DNA of 64,000 bases from CAZGTQ01 sp964528575 (GCA_964528575.1 CAZGTQ010000332.1:1-64000); one strand, 5' to 3'; counted from the stretch's first letter, positions 7,975-17,107 are shown. Program-made: numbers and translations. Notes: generated from the letters alone by a model not told the origin.

Positions 7975-8859
7975 CTACGACGCCACGGTGCCGTACGCGA
8001 TGGCGCAAGAAGCCTCGAGGTCTGCTTTGACCTGCGCGTACTGCGCGGCGGCGCATTCCGACGTTCCTGCGCGGATTCCCTCGATCAGAGGAGCGATGGC
8101 CTGAGGGCTTCGCATCAACGCCGCCCCCATCGCTTGACGAATTGCCTGCAACTGCTCCCGGCGTCTTGTGAACAGCTCTTCCCGATTCAGTCGCAGAATG
8201 GAGATCGTCTGCTCCCCTCGTTCGTCGAGCGGCCTTACACCTCCGGCCAGGTACTTGCCGCCATGGACGATCGGGTCGAAGCAGAGCGAAGCATCGGTGC
8301 GCTCGCGAGCGGGGTTGAGCAGTGCCGGCAGCTCGGACTCAAGGTGATCGCGTGGCGACCGTGCCCGCCGTCCGCCTGGCAAGAGCGGGAAGCGCGTACC
8401 TTTATACGTGTTGCATCGCACGCACGCCGGCAGGTAGTTGTCGATGCAGTATGCCAGCCAGTAGTAGCCATGACCATCGACACCGTCGATCGACGATTTG
8501 GGACGGTAGTGTTCGACGTGGAGCCATGCGCTCGCCGTGATCCTCACCTCACAGTATGCGCACTTCTCCGAGAACAACTCCGCGACGTAGTCCCGCATGG
8601 AGCGCCAGACATCGGGCTCGAACTCGACCTTCGTTCCGGCAGCATGTGCCGCGATCGCGCGGTCACGAGCCTCGTTGGCACGCTCGAGCCAGGACCGGAA
8701 GTCGTAGTGCTCGAACTCGATCTCGGTGCAACCCGCGCCCTCCAATCGCTTCCGGAGACTCGCTTCGACTTCGGAGCGCGTGAGCCGCACCGTCGCCTTC
8801 GCGTCACGGTCGACGAAATTGCAGATCCGATCGGGCGGAACGAAGGGGACATGGATCAT
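7975..8859 (-). CDS. HNH endonuclease, PtuB/retron-HNH-like
   Basis: 294 residues. The HNH core is complete: CAYCE (100-104), HVEHYRPK (114-121), the YYWLAY segment (132-137), Asn141, and CVRCNTYKGTRFPL (146-159) followed by LLNP (180-183). The two CxxC pairs bind structural zinc, and the EHYRPK plus late Asn form the beta-beta-alpha metal site. This layout is that of PtuB of Septu and of the HNH partners in ATPase-HNH retron systems. Its ATG overlaps the stop of the ATPase gene (ATGA), as ptuA-ptuB pairs often do. It probably cuts DNA when released or activated by the ATPase. The nuclease call is strong; the trigger and target are unknown. Confidence 0.85.
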   Translation of the reverse strand: MIHVPFVPPDRICNFVDRDAKATVRLTRSEVEASLRKRLEGAGCTEIEFEHYDFRSWLERANEARDRAIAAHAAGTKVEFEPDVWRSMRDYVAELFSEKCAYCEVRITASAWLHVEHYRPKSSIDGVDGHGYYWLAYCIDNYLPACVRCNTYKGTRFPLLPGGRRARSPRDHLESELPALLNPARERTDASLCFDPIVHGGKYLAGGVRPLDERGEQTISILRLNREELFTRRREQLQAIRQAMGAALMRSPQAIAPLIEGIRAGTSECAAAQYAQVKADLEASCAIAYGTVAS

Positions 8860-11444
8860 GGCTGGCCGGGCTCCGTCGGGATCCCTTGCAACTGAAGGCG
8901 GATCTCTTTGAGAATCGGCTCCCGTTTGGCCTCCGGCATGGATGCAAAGTGCTGTCGGATCGCATCCTCGAGGATCGCAAACGCTTTCATCGCCGAGGCG
9001 CGGGTCTGCGGACTGGGCATCTCCGCACCGAGCTTGGAAGCGAGCGACGCCAGCTCGCCCTCTTCCTCGCTCGGCAGCTCGAACTTGGAGGCCAGCTCGA
9101 GGTAGCGGCTCAGGTCCTTCGTCGTATCGGCGTCACGAGTGCCCGGCATGTCGAACGCCAAACTGGTCAGGATCTGGTCGACGCGCCAGCCCTTGAAGGA
9201 CTCCGGCGCGCCCTCCACGAGCACACGGTCCCGCTCTCGTCGGACGATCTGCACCTCGCGTTGCTCGAGGTTGGCGACGATGAGCGGCGAGTGCGTCGTC
9301 GCAACCACCTGAAGGGCTGGAAAGTGCCTCTTCACCGTCGGCGCCAAGAGCATCTGCCACGCCGGATGCATGTGTGCGTCCAGTTCGTCGACCAGAACGA
9401 GCGCCGGCCGTCGCTCCGGTTGCTCATCATCGGGGTGCATGGCGGACAGACGTTGGAGGACCAGTCCTGCCCAGCCCATGATCGAGCTCATGCCCTGGCT
9501 GATCGCGTTGGCAGGCACGCGTCCGTCCTCCGTCACGATCCACACCCGGAAGGATTCGTCGACCACGCCCCGCTCGAACCGAACGTCCGGAGTCAAGGCC
9601 TGCATCAGGCGGAAGAACGAGTCGAGTCGCCGATTTGCCACCTCCCCGGAGCTGCCGCCTTTGCTCGCCAGCGCGTCCATGTTCACGATCCACTGCGTCA
9701 GCTCGTTCGTACGTAGATCGACACCCGGCAGGAGCAGCGGTAGAACGTCCGCGACCTCAGGACCGTCGCCTGCCGTAGTCGGAGCCGGCCCCTTGGATTC
9801 GTTGCTGCTCGCTGCTCGCAGGGGCGGAAAGCCCAGGACAGACCAACGCCCTGCCTCGAGTGGAGTCGTCTGCAGCGCTTCGACGACCACCCTCGACCGC
9901 TTGCGAGTGATGACGGTCCGGAGGGACTCTTCGCCGAGTTCGAGCTCGATACTCCCCTTGTCCGCGCCGTACCGGAGCAGATCGCGGGCCGCGTCGCGTA
10001 CGCGCTCGTCCTCCCCGCTGAGTGCGAGCGCGATCGCCTTCAGGATCGTCGACTTCCCGCAGCCGTTGTTCCCGAGCAGCACGTTCCAATCAGCCGAGAG
10101 ATCGACCGAGAGCTCCCGGAACGGCCCGATGTTCTCGAGGCGCAGCGTTCTCAAGCGGAGATCCTCGATCCGTCGCTGCGGACCATCCGGCTGGCTTGGT
10201 GCGTTCCGGAGCTCGAGCGAGACCTTGTCGAGGAACCGGAGAGCCTGTCCGCGGGCTCGTAGCGGATCGATTGCGATTAGTTGGACGCCGTAGCGCTCGC
10301 GGAAGAACGTTCGCTTCGCATCGAGTTGGACGTCGTACGGAATCACAGCGAAATGGGGTCGTGAACTCTTGTCCCGAATGCGCAGGGCTCCGAGGAAGGC
10401 TTCGACGTCCCGCAGAGGGAGCCCGCAGAACAGGAAGCTCCTCGTGAAGTACTGCGCGGTCAGGTACCGCTGGAGTGGGCGGTTCGTCGCTGCTTCGTCC
10501 AGCGCGCGCGAGAGTGAGATCGTGATCGTCTCCGGCGCGCGCCTGTCGCCAAATAGCTTGATGAGGAGAAACTTCCCGCGTTCTTCGACGTCGGCGAGAC
10601 GCGCCTCCAAATCGCCGACGTCGTGCGAAGTGATGGACTCGAGCGGACCGAAGGCGCGCTCCACGACGTCGTCCCACGAGAAGCTGATCGCCAGCCGGAA
10701 CGGAATCGAGCGGAGGACACTCGCGACGCGGTCCGCGGAGGCGCGCGGAGCGAAGGAGCGCACGACCTCCGCGGCAATCCGCCGCGTATCGACCTCGACG
10801 CTGAGGACATCCGCGGCATCGGAGATCGCCCCGGCCTCGAGCAGATCGAGCGCCGCGGAGGCACTTATTCGGTTTGCTAGGGTTCTCACGACGTCGGCGC
10901 GACTCGGATAGTCGGCGGCCGTCGCGAGCACATCGCCCGCGAAGAGAATCACGTCGCCCGCGGCACACGCTCCGACGAGACCGATGGGTACGCCGGGCTC
11001 CGGCACGGGCAGATCCGACGGTGCGACGTGCGCCTTCGGCGGCCGAGAGACCTTCGGAGCCGAACTCTGCTGCCGAGCTCGCTCTCGATCACCCGGGGGG
11101 GGTCCAACGCGCGGTGAGCGCACGCGCCCCTCGGCACTCGTCGCCGCAGGCTTCTCGTGGTCGCTCGGGTCGGGCCCCGGATCGCTTGTCGACCCTTCGA
11201 GCAACTTCCGGACTCTGGCTCTGACCAGTGGGACGAAGGCCGCGATGCCACTCATCGCGGACGGCACGAGGGTCTTCGCGCGATCGAAGCTAGCGGTGCT
11301 CCACGAGCTGGAAGCCAAGCGGGCTGACGCCCAGCCCAGGAGCACAGCCGCGCCGATCGACACGGCCACATGCAAGAGCTGGTCGCCCCGTGCGGTCTCT
11401 TCGACGCACGCATGGAGACCGATTACGTTCAGCGCATGACCCAA
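8856..11444 (-). CDS. SIR2-like domain fused to a PtuA-like ABC/AAA ATPase (candidate defence sensor)
   Basis: 862 residues from the chosen start. Residues about 25-43 are hydrophobic (VAVSIGAAVLLGWASARLA) and could be a membrane anchor; a Pro/Arg-rich linker runs to about 150. Residues 155-413 resemble SIR2_2 (DDVVERAF; KLFGDRRAPETI; then TRSFLFCGLPLRDVEAFLG and RERYGVQLIAID), but the catalytic residues appear replaced. The ATPase has Walker A GNNGCGKST (458-466), an SQGMSS signature region (649-654), Walker B ALVLVDELDAHMHP (681-694) and TTHSP (716-720), as in PtuA/OLD-like SMC-type ATPases. The start is a TTG with AGGGGGGGAG six bases upstream; another TTG at 11513 would add 23 residues. 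It lies 127 bases after the permease gene and is coupled to the HNH gene. Confidence 0.8.
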   Translation of the reverse strand: MGHALNVIGLHACVEETARGDQLLHVAVSIGAAVLLGWASARLASSSWSTASFDRAKTLVPSAMSGIAAFVPLVRARVRKLLEGSTSDPGPDPSDHEKPAATSAEGRVRSPRVGPPPGDRERARQQSSAPKVSRPPKAHVAPSDLPVPEPGVPIGLVGACAAGDVILFAGDVLATAADYPSRADVVRTLANRISASAALDLLEAGAISDAADVLSVEVDTRRIAAEVVRSFAPRASADRVASVLRSIPFRLAISFSWDDVVERAFGPLESITSHDVGDLEARLADVEERGKFLLIKLFGDRRAPETITISLSRALDEAATNRPLQRYLTAQYFTRSFLFCGLPLRDVEAFLGALRIRDKSSRPHFAVIPYDVQLDAKRTFFRERYGVQLIAIDPLRARGQALRFLDKVSLELRNAPSQPDGPQRRIEDLRLRTLRLENIGPFRELSVDLSADWNVLLGNNGCGKSTILKAIALALSGEDERVRDAARDLLRYGADKGSIELELGEESLRTVITRKRSRVVVEALQTTPLEAGRWSVLGFPPLRAASSNESKGPAPTTAGDGPEVADVLPLLLPGVDLRTNELTQWIVNMDALASKGGSSGEVANRRLDSFFRLMQALTPDVRFERGVVDESFRVWIVTEDGRVPANAISQGMSSIMGWAGLVLQRLSAMHPDDEQPERRPALVLVDELDAHMHPAWQMLLAPTVKRHFPALQVVATTHSPLIVANLEQREVQIVRRERDRVLVEGAPESFKGWRVDQILTSLAFDMPGTRDADTTKDLSRYLELASKFELPSEEEGELASLASKLGAEMPSPQTRASAMKAFAILEDAIRQHFASMPEAKREPILKEIRLQLQGIPTEPGQP

Positions 11445-11450
11445 GTAGAG

Positions 11451-11460
11451 CTCCCCCCCT
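11451..11460 (-). promoter_or_regulatory. Putative ribosome binding site of the SIR2-ATPase gene
   Basis: On the minus strand AGGGGGGGAG lies 6 bases before a TTG at 11444. There is no in-frame ATG until well into the protein, so this site decides the start. Confidence 0.45.
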
Positions 11461-11571
11461 GCCGCCGACCGGCGGCCGCGGAGTCTCGCATGCTCGGCGT
11501 TTCTTTTCAGCAACCGAGCGGGACAGGCGCTCCACCGGGGGCCGGGCCCATCCCAGGGGTCCGTCCCCCCG

Positions 11572-12840
11572 TCACTCGTGGCGGAGCGCTTCGACCGGGT
11601 CCATCTTCGCGGCGCGCCAGGCGGGGTAGATGCCGAAGACGAGGCCGCTCGCGGTCGAGATGCCGAAGGCGAGGGCCACGGCGCCCGCGGTGACGATCGT
11701 GCGCATGTCGCTGAAGTGGCCGATCAGCGGCGGGATGAAGAAGCCGAACAGGACGCCGAGCAGCGCGCCGCCGATCGTGAGCACGATCGCTTCGACGAGG
11801 AACTGCGCGATGATGTGGCGCTGTTTGGCGCCGAGGGCGCGGCGGATGCCGATCTCGCGCGTGCGCTCGGTCACCGTCGCGAGCATGACGTTCGTGATGC
11901 CGACGCCGCCGACGAGCAGGCTGATGCTCGCGATCGTGCCGAGGACGATGCTGAAGATGCGGCTGGTTTCCTTCTGGCGCGCGATCAGCTCGAGCGGGAC
12001 GACGACCTCCCAGTCGCGCTTCTTGTGGCCGCGCTCGAGCATCTCCCGGCACGCGTCGGCGACCATGCTCACGTTGTCCGCGTGGTCGACCTCGACGATG
12101 ATCTCGTGCAGTTGCACCTGCTCCATCTCGCGCGAGCCCGCGCGCTGGCGGACCTGCATCTCGCCGTACCACTTCTGGCCGGTCGCGAGCGGGATGAACA
12201 CCTCCTCGGTCATGTCCGCCCCCGCCGCGGCCGAGTCACCCACCGAGACGCGCGGGGCCAGCGTGCCGACGACGCGGTAGTAGTCGCCCCCGACCCGGAG
12301 CACCTGGCCGAGCGGCGACTGGAGCGGGAACAGGTAGCGCGCGACCTCCGTGCCGAGCACGCAGACGTTCGCCACCGACTCCTCGTCGCGCGCGTTCAGG
12401 AAGCGTCCCGCGTGCACGAGCCGGCCGGTGACGTCGATGTAGTCCGGCAGCGTCGCGAGCACGCGCGGGCTGAGCACGCGGTCGCGGAAGCGCACCTCTT
12501 CCAGGATCTCGCGCACCGGGACGATGGTGTCGACCGCAGGGAACGTCTCGGCGACGCGCTCGAGGTCTTGGTGCGTGAGCCCGTAGATCAGCACGCTCGA
12601 CGTCTGGTTCCCCGCGCTCGGGTCCTCGGGCGGCTTCACGCTGCGCAGGATCACGTTCTGGCTCCCGAGCATGCGGAGCTGCTCCTGCGCCTCGAAGCCC
12701 GCCCCCTCGCCGACAGCGAGCATCGCGATCACGCTGCCGGTGCCGAGCAGCACGCCGACGGTCGTGAGCAGGCTGCGCAGCTTGTGGAGCAGCAGGCTGG
12801 AGACGCCCAGCCGCACCGTGCGGAGCCAGGGGGCCGCCAT
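11572..12840 (-). CDS. MacB-like ABC transporter permease
   Basis: 422 residues. There is an N-terminal membrane helix (residues about 12-45, [25 protein letters not shown]), then a large periplasmic MacB core domain (about 50-290) and three C-terminal helices in the FtsX fold. The hallmark [14 protein letters not shown] type loop reads [20 protein letters not shown], and the protein ends in [15 protein letters not shown] as MacB permeases do. Unlike canonical MacB, the ATPase is a separate gene; the ATG overlaps that gene's stop by one base (TGATG). It probably works with the adaptor and TolC-like lipoprotein upstream to export a lipid, peptide or siderophore-like substrate from the periplasm. 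The substrate is not predictable. Confidence 0.9.
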   Translation of the reverse strand: MAAPWLRTVRLGVSSLLLHKLRSLLTTVGVLLGTGSVIAMLAVGEGAGFEAQEQLRMLGSQNVILRSVKPPEDPSAGNQTSSVLIYGLTHQDLERVAETFPAVDTIVPVREILEEVRFRDRVLSPRVLATLPDYIDVTGRLVHAGRFLNARDEESVANVCVLGTEVARYLFPLQSPLGQVLRVGGDYYRVVGTLAPRVSVGDSAAAGADMTEEVFIPLATGQKWYGEMQVRQRAGSREMEQVQLHEIIVEVDHADNVSMVADACREMLERGHKKRDWEVVVPLELIARQKETSRIFSIVLGTIASISLLVGGVGITNVMLATVTERTREIGIRRALGAKQRHIIAQFLVEAIVLTIGGALLGVLFGFFIPPLIGHFSDMRTIVTAGAVALAFGISTASGLVFGIYPAWRAAKMDPVEALRHE

Positions 12841-13571
12841 CAACCGACTTCGCGCCGATCGCGGCGAACGATCTCGTCGATGCGGCCGTCGCGCAGCCGC
12901 AGGACGTGCTGCGAGCGCTCGGCGACGGTCGCCTCGTGCGTGACGAGGATGAGCGTCTTGCCCTCGGCGTGCAGCTCGTCGAACAGGGCGAGGATCTCGA
13001 GCGCCGTCTGGCTGTCGAGGTTGCCCGTCGCTTCGTCGGCGAGGATCAGGGCCGGGTCGTTGATGAGCGCGCGGGCGATCGCGACACGCTGCTGCTGGCC
13101 GCCGGACAGCTCCAGCGGCTTGTGCCCGAGGCGGTCGCCGAGCCCGACGCGCCGCGCGAGCTCGACCGCCCGGTCCTCCGCGTCCGGCGGCGGATCGTCC
13201 TGGTAGAAGAGCGGCACGGTGATGTTCTCGAGCACGTCGAGCTGCGGGATCAGGTTGTACGACTGGAAGACGAAGCCGAGCTCGCGGCTGCGCAGCTCGC
13301 TGAGCTCGTCGTCGTCGAGCTCGGACGTGTCGCGGCCGCGCACGCGGTACGCGCCCGCGGTCGGCCGGTCGAGGCAGCCGAGCACGTTGAGCAGCGTCGA
13401 CTTGCCGCTGCCCGAGCTGCCCATGATCGTCCAGTACTCCCCTTCGCCGAACGCGAAGGAGAGGTCGTCGAGCGCGTGCACGAGCGTGTCGCCCATCTTG
13501 TAGATGCGGCTGACGTTCTCGAGCTCGGCGACGATTCGGACTCCGTCCCGCGGCTTGGCGTCTGCGCTCAT
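12840..13571 (-). CDS. ABC transporter ATP-binding protein (LolD/MacB type)
   Basis: 243 residues. Walker [10 protein letters not shown] is at 51-59, the Q-loop Gln near 103 ([10 protein letters not shown]), the signature LSGGQQQR at 155-162, Walker [14 protein letters not shown] at 174-186, and the switch His in LVTHE near 211. The [18 protein letters not shown] start and the GNLDS D-loop place it in the LolD/MacB family of ABC ATPases that drive mechanotransmission rather than classic transport. It is the third gene of the efflux operon. It begins 26 bases after the adaptor stop and overlaps the permease start. Confidence 0.92.
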   Translation of the reverse strand: MSADAKPRDGVRIVAELENVSRIYKMGDTLVHALDDLSFAFGEGEYWTIMGSSGSGKSTLLNVLGCLDRPTAGAYRVRGRDTSELDDDELSELRSRELGFVFQSYNLIPQLDVLENITVPLFYQDDPPPDAEDRAVELARRVGLGDRLGHKPLELSGGQQQRVAIARALINDPALILADEATGNLDSQTALEILALFDELHAEGKTLILVTHEATVAERSQHVLRLRDGRIDEIVRRDRREVG

Positions 13572-13597
13572 GGCTGCGTCGCGACGGCTCGCTCGAT

Positions 13598-15289
13598 TCA
13601 GCGGCTCGGTCCCCGGCCGCGGCCGCGTTCGCGCTCTCCGCCCTCGCGCGACGGCCGCTCGCCGCGATCGCCGCCGCCCACGCCGGGCTGCATCCCGGCG
13701 GGCGCCATCCCCGCGGGCGCCATCCCGCCGGGCGGCATCCCACCGGGCGGCGCGTCCCCGGACGGCATCCCCGGCGGGCCCTCCTCGCCCGGTTCCTCGA
13801 CGGTCTTCTCGAGCGCTGGCTCGAGCGAGAAGCCGGGCGGCTGGCTGAGGAGCACGACCTCGCCCGCCTCGAGCCCGCTCAGCACCTCGACGAGCTTGTG
13901 GTTGTCGCGCCCCGTCTCGATCGCGCGCATGCGCACGTCGCCGCCGTCGCTGACGAAGCACACGGTCTCGCCGCGGTTGAGGAACACCGCCTGCACCGGC
14001 ACCTGGAGACAGTCGGCGAGGCGGTCGACCTGGATCTCGATGCTGCAGCTCATCCCCGGCCGCATCTCGGCCGTCGCGTCGAGCACCTCGACCTCGGTCC
14101 GGTAGAGCCGCAGATCCGGGCTGGACCACCAGCTCTGCTTGTCCGGCAGGTGCGCCTTGAACTTGACGCGGCCGCGGAACTTGCGGTCGGGGAGCGCGTC
14201 GAACGAGAGCAGCGCCTCCTGGCCGACCTGCACCTTCTCGAGCACCGACTCGTGCAGGCTCGCCTCGGCGATCATCCCCGCCGTCGTCGGGATCGTGATG
14301 ATGTCCTGGCGCTCGCGGACCGACGTCCCCTCCTGGATCGGCTCGTCGTTGCCCCAGCGCCCGCCGCGCTCCTGCGCGTACACGACCATCCCCTCGACCG
14401 GCGCGAAGATCTTCGCCTTGTCGATCTGCTGCACGTATTTCGCGAGCTTCTCCTGCTCGAGCTCGAGCCGCGCCCGACTCGTCGCGACCTCCGCCGTGTA
14501 ATCGGTGAGGCGCGCCTTCGCCTGCAGACGCACGCGCTCGAGCTCGCGCTGGGCCTCCTCGACGTTCGCGTCCAGCTCGCGCAGGCTGCGCGGGTGCTCG
14601 TACTTCGTGAAGAGCTCGAGGTCGCGCTGCGCCTTGTCGAGCTCGATCTCCGAGCGCTTGACCGTGAGCTGGTCCGCCTCGAGCTCGGTGCGCGTGACGA
14701 AGCCCTTCGCGGCGAGACGCTCGGACCATTCGAACTGGTCGCGGTCGCGCTTGAGCTGCTCCTCGGCGAGCGCGATCGCCTGCTCGCGGTCCTTGACCTG
14801 CTGCGGGAACTCGCCCTCGATGTACTTGGCGAGGTCGACGTGCGCGAACTCGAGGTTGCGCTCCGCCGCGGCGATGTCGCTCGTGTTCTGGCTCTCCTGG
14901 ATCGCGAGCTGCTGCTCGGCCTTCTCCAGCGTCGCGCGCCCGTTCTGCACGGAGATCTCCTGCGTCACGCGCTTCTCCTCGGTCTGCGTCGCGTCGAGCT
15001 CGCAGAGCAGGTCCCCCGGCTCGACGTGCTTGCCCTCCTCGATCAGCCAGAGGATCGTCGAGCTGCCCTCGACCTCGCTCTTGAGGTCGACGGAGTTCGC
15101 CGAGCGCAGGCTCCCGCGCTCGACGACGGTGATGTTCAGCGGTCCGCGTTTCGCCCTCGCGCCCTCGATCCGCGAGACTTCCTCGTCGCCGAGCCAGCCG
15201 CCGGGCCCGAAGCCGTAGCCGAGAGCCGCGACGGCGGAAATCACGAGCCCGACCAGCGGGACCGTCTTGCTGCTCTTGTTCTTCTTCAC
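13598..15289 (-). CDS. HlyD/MacA-type periplasmic adaptor protein with Met/Pro/Gly repeat tail
   Basis: 563 residues. One N-terminal membrane helix (about 9-28) is followed by a lipoyl-like half (VDLKSEVEGSSTILWLIEEG), a long coiled-coil hairpin (about 110-290, rich in Glu/Gln/Leu), the second lipoyl half (KIFAPVEGMVVYAQE), and beta-barrel and membrane-proximal domains. This is the order expected of membrane fusion proteins bridging permease and outer-membrane channel. The C-terminus is unusual: four in-frame five-residue repeats (PPGGM twice, APAGM twice) and a final Arg/Glu/Gly-rich tail. The GTG start overlaps the TolC-like stop (GTGA), and in-frame homology with adaptor N-termini begins there. 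Confidence 0.88.
   Translation of the reverse strand: MKKNKSSKTVPLVGLVISAVAALGYGFGPGGWLGDEEVSRIEGARAKRGPLNITVVERGSLRSANSVDLKSEVEGSSTILWLIEEGKHVEPGDLLCELDATQTEEKRVTQEISVQNGRATLEKAEQQLAIQESQNTSDIAAAERNLEFAHVDLAKYIEGEFPQQVKDREQAIALAEEQLKRDRDQFEWSERLAAKGFVTRTELEADQLTVKRSEIELDKAQRDLELFTKYEHPRSLRELDANVEEAQRELERVRLQAKARLTDYTAEVATSRARLELEQEKLAKYVQQIDKAKIFAPVEGMVVYAQERGGRWGNDEPIQEGTSVRERQDIITIPTTAGMIAEASLHESVLEKVQVGQEALLSFDALPDRKFRGRVKFKAHLPDKQSWWSSPDLRLYRTEVEVLDATAEMRPGMSCSIEIQVDRLADCLQVPVQAVFLNRGETVCFVSDGGDVRMRAIETGRDNHKLVEVLSGLEAGEVVLLSQPPGFSLEPALEKTVEEPGEEGPPGMPSGDAPPGGMPPGGMAPAGMAPAGMQPGVGGGDRGERPSREGGERERGRGRGPSR
13691..13750 (-). repeat. Four 15-bp tandem repeats in the adaptor gene
   Basis: Units start at 13691, 13706, 13721 and 13736. 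Each encodes one pentapeptide of the PPGGM/APAGM series on the minus strand. The 15-bp period keeps the reading frame. Confidence 0.85.
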
Positions 15290-16947
15290 GGGTTCTCGTC
15301 CTCGTCCGCGGGCACGTCCAACGGGTCGGGCAGGTTCTCGAACGGCACGGACTCGGGGGCCAGACCCGTCGCGTCGACGCGCAGCGCTTCCATGTCGCGA
15401 TACAGCGCGAGCGCCGCCAGGTGGTAGTCGACCAGCGCGCGGACCGCGGCGTTCTGGGCCTGGACCAGCGCTTCCTGCGCCTCGAGCAGGTCGCGCGTCT
15501 GCGCGCGGCCCGCGTCGAGGCTGAGCTGCGTGCTCTCGACGCGGCGCTCGGCGAGCAACACGGCGTTCTGCTGGATGCCGTAGCTCTCGCGCAGCGACGC
15601 GAGGTTGCGCAGCGCGTCGCGCAGGTCCGCGCGGATGCCATCGGCGAGGCTCTCCGCCGCACGCTGGGCCGCGTCGAGACCGATCAGCGCGGCGCGGAAC
15701 GCGTTGCGCTCCGGCAGGCGCTCGAGCGGCAGGTCCAAGTTGATCGTCGCGGTCCAGAGGACGCGGTCGATGTCGTGGTCCAGGGGCTGGTCCGGCTCGC
15801 TGGACGAGCTGGCCGCGATGCCGACGCCGAGCCCGGGCCGCAGCGCGTCCGCGGCGATCGCGATGCGCCGGCGCGCGTCGTCGAGCCGGTCGAGCACGGT
15901 CTGGTAGTCGAGCCGGTGGCGCAGCGCGAACGAGACGACGTCGTCCTCGGCCAAGCGCACGAATGCGAGGCCCTGCTCCTGCAGCTCGATCAGCTCCGCC
16001 CGATCGAGCGCGAGGTTCGCGTCGACCGGCAGGCCGAGGAAGAACTTGAAGTCGTCGAGCAGCGCCTCGAGCCCCTGGCGCGCCACGACGACGCGGTTCT
16101 CCGCGCGCAGCTCGTCCTGGCGTGCCTGGTCGACCTCGATCTCCGAGAGCTGGCCCGCCTCGGCAATCGCCTCGTTGCGCTGGCGCAGCAGCACGAGCCG
16201 CTCCGCGTTCGCGATCTCGTTCGCGAGCGTGTCCTCCTGCGCGAGGATGCGGAAGTAGCGGTCGGCGACGTCGAATGCGAACGTGCGGCGGAAGCGCTCG
16301 TACGAGCGGACCTGATAGATCACGTCGCGCTCGGCCTGCGTCAGCGTCTCGGTCGTGATGCGCGAGCCGAAGCCGCGCAGGAGCGGCTGCGTCACGCTGA
16401 GCGACAGGTCGCTCGTAGCCTCCCACGCGTCGCCCGTGCTGACGAAGCGGAACAGGCTCGCGCCGATGTTGCCGACGATCAGCGCGCCGGTCCCGAGCAG
16501 GCGCGAGAGCCCCAGGTTCGCGCTTCCGGTCGCCGTATCCGCCTCGAAGCCCGTGCCGTCGACGAAAGCCGCGACGCTGCCCGTCTCACGCACGTCGAAG
16601 CGGAAGCGCTCCTCGGTCAGGTCGAGCGCGACCAGATACAGGTCCTCGCGCCGGGCCTGGAACTCGCGGCTGTTCTCGGCGGCGATCTCGAGCACGCGCA
16701 CGAGGCTGACGTCGATCGCGAGCTCCTCCCCCGCGATCAGGCGCTCCCGCAGCGCGTCCGGCGGCCGCTCGATCCCGAACTCGGCCGGGTCCGCGCGGAA
16801 CGCCGCCAGGCGCTGGGCGAGGATGTGGGAGACCTCCGCGTCCGCGTCCAGGCGGTACTCCTGGGGCGACCGGCAGCCGGCCGCCGGGAGGGCGGCGAAC
16901 GCGGCGAGCGCGGCGACCAGAGCGAGGCGGATCGAGGAAACGTGCAT
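15286..16947 (-). CDS. TolC-like outer-membrane efflux lipoprotein
   Basis: 553 residues. The signal peptide ends in a lipobox LPAAGC (Cys25), so it is probably an outer-membrane lipoprotein as in the OprM/CusC branch. Two OEP repeats follow, each with long helical segments (for example ERLVLLRQRNEAIAEAGQ and AERRVESTQLSLDAGRAQT) and the strand motif SVTQPLLRGFG. It is first in a four-gene operon with adaptor, ATPase and permease, all linked by 1-4 base overlaps or short gaps. It would form the exit channel of the tripartite pump. The ATG is preceded by about 180 bases of non-coding sequence that likely holds the operon promoter, but I cannot assign boxes. Confidence 0.9.
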   Translation of the reverse strand: MHVSSIRLALVAALAAFAALPAAGCRSPQEYRLDADAEVSHILAQRLAAFRADPAEFGIERPPDALRERLIAGEELAIDVSLVRVLEIAAENSREFQARREDLYLVALDLTEERFRFDVRETGSVAAFVDGTGFEADTATGSANLGLSRLLGTGALIVGNIGASLFRFVSTGDAWEATSDLSLSVTQPLLRGFGSRITTETLTQAERDVIYQVRSYERFRRTFAFDVADRYFRILAQEDTLANEIANAERLVLLRQRNEAIAEAGQLSEIEVDQARQDELRAENRVVVARQGLEALLDDFKFFLGLPVDANLALDRAELIELQEQGLAFVRLAEDDVVSFALRHRLDYQTVLDRLDDARRRIAIAADALRPGLGVGIAASSSSEPDQPLDHDIDRVLWTATINLDLPLERLPERNAFRAALIGLDAAQRAAESLADGIRADLRDALRNLASLRESYGIQQNAVLLAERRVESTQLSLDAGRAQTRDLLEAQEALVQAQNAAVRALVDYHLAALALYRDMEALRVDATGLAPESVPFENLPDPLDVPADEDENP

Positions 16948-17072
16948 GCGGCGGCCCGCGGGGGGAGATTGGGGGACGGAGGCGGCGCGGCTGCCGGTCG
17001 GGCCACAGAGGCCCGGGCCAGACCGGCCAGGATAGCGCGGCGCAGGGTACGAACGTTGAAAGGACCGCGTAA

Positions 17073-17088
17073 GCGCGCCGCGGCGCGC
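17073..17088. repeat. Perfect 16-bp GC palindrome
   Basis: gcgcgccg followed directly by its reverse complement cggcgcgc. It lies between the exported-protein gene and the efflux operon. It may be part of a terminator or an operator; no partner site was found. Confidence 0.4.
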
Positions 17089-17107
17089 CGGGCAGCGCCG
17101 TTCAGCC

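Noticed and set aside
8856..11444. Calling the ATPase gene a canonical Septu ptuA.
   Set aside because: The N-terminal hydrophobic segment and the SIR2-like module are not part of PtuA; only the C-terminal half matches, so a named-system label would overstate what is seen.
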